From NCBI GenBank assembly GCA_964007475.1, contig OZ023274.1:2356001-2420000 (forward strand): 64,000 bases of DNA, written 5' to 3'. The DNA comes from Hybos culiciformis (lineage: Eukaryota; Arthropoda; Insecta; Diptera; Hybotidae). Shown here one piece after another: positions 59,160-64,000 of this stretch (within the stretch, counting starts at the first letter, position 1; the number at the start of each line of letters is the position of its first letter). The notes below the pieces were generated by a model that was not told where the DNA came from, did no database searches, and saw only the letters and a program-made list of their open reading frames with translations. The position numbers and the translations under genes were made by a program.

Positions 59160-62100
59160 TTTTGTCGTTAGATGGATTTAAAAAAGTTTGTAGCAACAAT
59201 ATCGGATTTTTGAAAAGTTCTTTTATTTTGAATATTTTTAAAATTTATGATCCTTGAAGGATCATAAAAGTATAAAGTTATTTAAAAAAAAACTTGTAGG
59301 ATAATTAATTGGAAATATTATAATTTTTTTTTTTTTTTTTTCAAATAAAATCTAAAATCTTATTTATTTAGTTTTAATTGGTTTTCGTTCTAAATATAAT
59401 TAATAATTATTGTTTCTTTTATTTATTTTCAGATAAATATAAATAAAAAAGAAAAGAAAAGAGGAAAAACATTTTCTATATTTTTCTAAGGAATAATGAA
59501 ATTAACAATATGAGGCTTAATCAAATTAATGTAAGTTTGAATTTATTTTATTCAATATTCAATATTAAGTTTTTACAAGTTTTATTTCCAGTTATAAATA
59601 AATGACATTTTATGTTCAGTTGTTCATCATGGCATTACTATTTAATATAATAATAAATATACAAACAACATTTATAAAGAAGAAAAACATTAGTTCAAAG
59701 ATAATATTATATACACGTTAGCTAAAATTGACAATTCAGCTTAATTGATCAGTAGTTACTTAATATTGAATATAATTATACAGTAAAACTAATAAACTTT
59801 AGCACTTTATCACTAATCACTTCATTTTTCTTTTGATATTTATGTTGTACATAATTATAGGGACACACATAATACACATAGTTATATATTTTTTTTTTTT
59901 TTTATTTTTTTAACATAATGAAAAGCAACATTACTGTGTGTGACCTAAAAACAACCTGACAACCATTATTTTTCTTCCCGCAAAACTAAATTAATAATTA
60001 CATACTAGATATACTTACCTTCTTTTATAAAATAAATTATGCATGTTAAAGAAAAATAAACTTAAGGGCATTAAATTGCAAATCAGCAGAATATAAGTTT
60101 TTTCTTTGTTTTTTTTTTTTTTTTTTCATAAAGTAATAATGTTGATTATAAAAAAAGGATATACTGTGAATTAAGGACAAAATTTGTTTTTTTTTTTGTT
60201 TTTGTTTTCGGCATGTAAAAGTTGACACCCAATAGATTATGAAATTTTGTTCTAGGTTGTGTCGTAAATATAGTTCAAATCATAGAAATTATACTGAAAG
60301 TTGCAAGTATACTTAAAGGGATATACTTAAAGTAGTTTACAACGTAGAAGAATTTTAATAGAGCCAGCACGCAATTCTTTAAGTCCTAATAAAATTCCCG
60401 CCAATAAACTTTAAAGCTTATTTTAATCATATACATGTTTTTTTGTACACTATGCATAATCTTGCTATTATTCACTTTTAGCATAAAAATTTAAGAATTT
60501 GTCTTATAAAATATCAATTTTTTTGTGTTCTCAAGAATATTTTATTAAGGGTTGAAATTAAAATTTCATTGCATGCATAATACTTTATGTTGGAAAAAAA
60601 GAAAAACGCAACAGCAAAAAACAAAAAAAAAAAAAATTAAAAAAAAAAAAAAACGTGAAATAAATACAAAGTTATATCGCGTGCCATTAAGAGGTTTTTT
60701 TTTTCTGCTCTACACATTATACCTCTACTGTGAACCCTTAAAAGTTCAATTGAGGTTACATTAGCGTACAAAAATCTGTTACTACCGATAACGTTGATTT
60801 TTTTTTTTTTTTTTTTTTTACATATAATTTGCATGCAAAATAATTATGTTAAGCATTTTGTTTTAAAAATTTTTTCTCGAATTAGCTTGATAAAAATAAA
60901 ATATACATGGAAGGTAGAATCTCGGTACAACAACAAAGAATTATTTAGAATCGTACGTAGTATCCTTAAATTTCTTAAAGATAAACATCGGAAGTTAGTC
61001 CTGTGTACACTCAAAAATCGTATTTAACTTTTATTACCGACGGTTAACCCTCTTATATGACAGGGTTTAAATATAATGCACATCAGTTAACTTCGTTACT
61101 GTACCGCATAGACTTTTTATAATATTTTATTCAGTGTTCGCAGCCATATACTGTTCAAACCTATAAAATTAATTTAGCCTGAAAATATTTTGACATTACA
61201 ACATCAAATAATATAAATTAATTATGTGTAGGAAAAAAGAGAAGCTAATTAAAAACGAAAATTAATTTCACTAATCGGTATGAAAAAGAAATTCACTTCT
61301 TCTTTGTGGTAAAAAGATTAATCGCTTATTTTTGTTCAACGAACGAAACTGACAAATTTTTTTTGTACATTTATATACATATAATTGTCAATAAACTTCA
61401 CAATATTATAAAACTAATTTAAGTAAAATAAAAAATTTTATTAAGATGAAACTATAATTAAAGAAAATTTCTTTAATTTTTCAATTTTTTTTTCATTTCA
61501 TTCCTTTCTATGTATACTCTCTAGTCTCGAAGATAAATATTTATTTTCTTACTTACAGATGTACTTTTCATAAGTTATATGATGTCTAAAGAAAAGTTAG
61601 TAGAATATTTTTTTCGGATATTTATTTATTCATAACAAATTTAAGACATTTATCTTCAGAGTTTATGGATGTCAGACTAAAATGTATAATTTGCATTATT
61701 TTAGCCATCCGTTTCCATTCAAGAAAAGAGGATTTACACATATGTTGTGATCAAAATATAATTTTTCCTCCAAAAAAAAAGAAGAAGAAAAGTTGAACAT
61801 TTTGCTTTATTTGTTTTTTTTAAAATAAAATGAGATATGTAAAATGGAATTACTACGTATTCCATATCCATAAAATTAATTCTTATAATCTTATTTAAAA
61901 CTTTTCAAATTTAATTTTCCTTTACATAATTCTATAAGATTTATAATGTCGATCTTCAATAGCTTTCATCAAAAAATATTAAATAGATAAAATGCAATAG
62001 GTATATACCATATACGTGTAGTACTATGAATATGATGCCTTTTATGTAATAAATAATTCAACCTACTGAATAAGAAGTGACAATTCAATTTTACACAACA

Positions 62101-64000
62101 TGATTGTGCATAAAATTTTCTCTTCAGCCAGTTACATATTAGTTACGATGACATACATCAATTTTGATTTTACATAACTTAAAACATATTTTATAATTAG
62201 TATATGAATTGCAAATCTAAAGTTCATTATAAGGTTATCCGGTTTTCTAAAAAAACATAAATATGTTAACTATGTATGACACTTTTTTACTGTATCAGAG
62301 AATTTGGGTATAATAAACAATATCTGTATTTTCTATATATAGAAAGGATAAAATTTTCATTTGATGAAAATTAAGAGTTTTCGGGCAATCAAAGTATATA
62401 TAGAGGAAGATAGGTTCTCAAACAGTATGATGTTGTTTTTGAAAACAAATTCATCGTCCGTCTACAACAACATATATTATAAAATTTTGCTTGTTATTTT
62501 CTAGCAAACATGAACTTAAAAACGGATATCCCTTTTATACAATTTGATTTTATTTTAAATACATATTCAGTTTTTTTTTTTTTTAATTGAAAAAGAATAA
62601 ATTTTCATTTCGTGTTAAAAATTAAATTTACATTAAATTGAGTTTAATTTCACTGTAATAATAAAATTAAAGTTATGCATAATTTTTTTTTTAGAAAGAT
62701 AAATTGCTACACGAGCTGAACGTTTTGTTTACTTGGGATGAATAGCGCATAAAATATTTAATATTGATAAAAACTTGACGTTATTGATTTTAGATAAAAA
62801 TAAAAGAATTGAAAAGAGTCCTCAACAGCATATCTCTCTAAATATGTGGATCAATTTTCTGATTTTCAAAACATAATATTATTAGAAAAAAGGATATCGA
62901 AATAGATTTGACACTTTCACAATTTTTCTTGAATTTTTTTAATTCGTACTGTCATTAATTGAATTCATTACCTTATTTATGTTTTATGCTTTTACTTTTA
63001 CTTTTTTCAACATTTTATTGATTCCCTAAAAAACCTATCGATTTTATTTATCATACATTTATATAAAAAAAAAAAACAAAAAAGAAAATAGACCTTATAA
63101 ATTTTTCATCAAAGGAAAAACATTTTCGTATATGTAATTCATATATTATATAAGTTGTATATGTATTTATGAAAAATATTTTCAACTCAGTCTGAATGTC
63201 TAGTCTGGCATATAAATGAAAATATAAGTCAACAAATTTTATTTCTTCTTTCATTTAACAAAGTAAATAAAATTATTTTTTATTTTATAAAATCTAAACA
63301 AATAATATTGAACTCAATTATTTTTTAAGCTTTTAACATTTCTGTTTTCCGTAATTTTACACTAGAGTTTGTCATATCAGCAAAAAAAAAAACATTAAGA
63401 TTTTCATTTCGCTAATCTTTTGACTTATCGGGTATTGTGACAGAAGAAAAATTTTAAATTCTTATCGGTGGTTGAAAACTTAATTTCAATTGATCAAATG
63501 ACATTTAAAGTGAAGTACATTTAAAATTTTTCCCCTTAAGAAATCAGATACACAAAAGCTTTAATTAATACTATTATACACAGGTATATACTTCCCGCAC
63601 ATTATTCCTTTCTAAAAGTGATTCTGAATCTTTATAAATATTTTCAAGTATTATTATTATTCAAGAAAATTACTCTAATTTCGTATAGTTGAAATTTAAT
63701 TAAGAGACACTAAACACTCTACCATAAATACAATTTTTTTTTTTTGCACAATCTTTCATAGAACGTTAATAACATTTAGCACATTTGGAAACATTGCAAA
63801 AAATATTTTTTTTGAGTAGAATTATTAAGAAAAAGATTCGTAAGTTGTCCGTGAGTTGAAGTTAACTATACAAAGAATATTATGGAAAAAATAAATTTCA
63901 CATTTAGAACTTGTATAAATTTATAGTTATATATTTTGATTCAAACGAAAAGAAACTTATTAAATGCCAATTTGATACTATTTTAATGACCTCCTATTGA
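59160..64000. other. AT-rich non-coding stretch
   Basis: About 4.8 kb to the window end. All open frames are short and biased to Lys/Phe/Ile; homopolymers are abundant (for example near 59328, 60110 and 60800). No gene, TIR pair or structured repeat could be supported. Confidence 0.5.

Noticed and set aside
59015..59257. 80-residue + frame across the inverted repeat
   Set aside because: Runs through the loop and one arm of the inverted repeat; no known domain and no independent support.
60552..61027. Frames of 65-77 residues near the 3' end of the window
   Set aside because: Built on poly-A/poly-T runs; no coding evidence.

Overview
This is a eukaryotic nuclear window, strongly A+T-rich (roughly four fifths A+T by eye), full of A/T homopolymers and short TA-rich repeats. 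It has no operons, ribosome-binding sites or dense coding. The transposon content (hAT, TA-flanked MITEs, a 5'-truncated LINE with a poly-A tail) and a textbook arthropod Inr+DPE core promoter point to an insect, possibly a dipteran or hemipteran. I cannot name the species.

No host protein-coding exon could be supported. The only convincing intact protein gene is a hAT transposase (33151-34856). It has one intron and lies inside a complete element with terminal inverted repeats (TIRs) and a perfect 8-bp target-site duplication (TSD).

Layout. 1-10.4 kb: AT-rich non-coding DNA with two TA-flanked MITEs (2214-2428, 7643-7937). 10.4-11.7 kb: a TIR element whose interior has become a ~980-bp CGACAA hexamer satellite. 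12.24 kb: a candidate TATA-less promoter and leader. 13.16-13.80 kb: a hAT MITE. 14-26.6 kb: mostly featureless, with a pogo-like repeat cluster (15.9-16.0 kb) and a GGAGCGG element (18.2-18.6 kb). 26.6-35.1 kb: the densest mobile-element region. It holds a LINE tail, two TA-flanked elements carrying a shared tRNA/5S-like (Pol III-like) core, a decayed hAT, a small hAT MITE and the intact hAT. 38.9-44.2 kb: two copies of a 260-bp MITE flanking a 1.34-kb palindromic element with arrays of a TTGTACAA-centred motif, then another hAT MITE. 46.9-47.4 kb: a three-armed inverted-repeat element. 49.5-50.1 kb: a broken LINE 3' end. 54.0-54.7 kb: an old tandem duplication. 58.9-59.2 kb: a long inverted repeat. 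The rest is AT-rich DNA in which I see nothing specific.

The most unusual observations are: (1) two TIR elements with different termini sharing a Pol III-promoter-like core, one carrying a 5S-rRNA-like segment; (2) the GTACAA-array palindromic element with an 8-bp TSD and a GC-rich foldback at its centre; (3) a hexamer satellite that appears to have grown out of a transposon TIR; (4) the intact hAT, whose intron splits the BED zinc finger.
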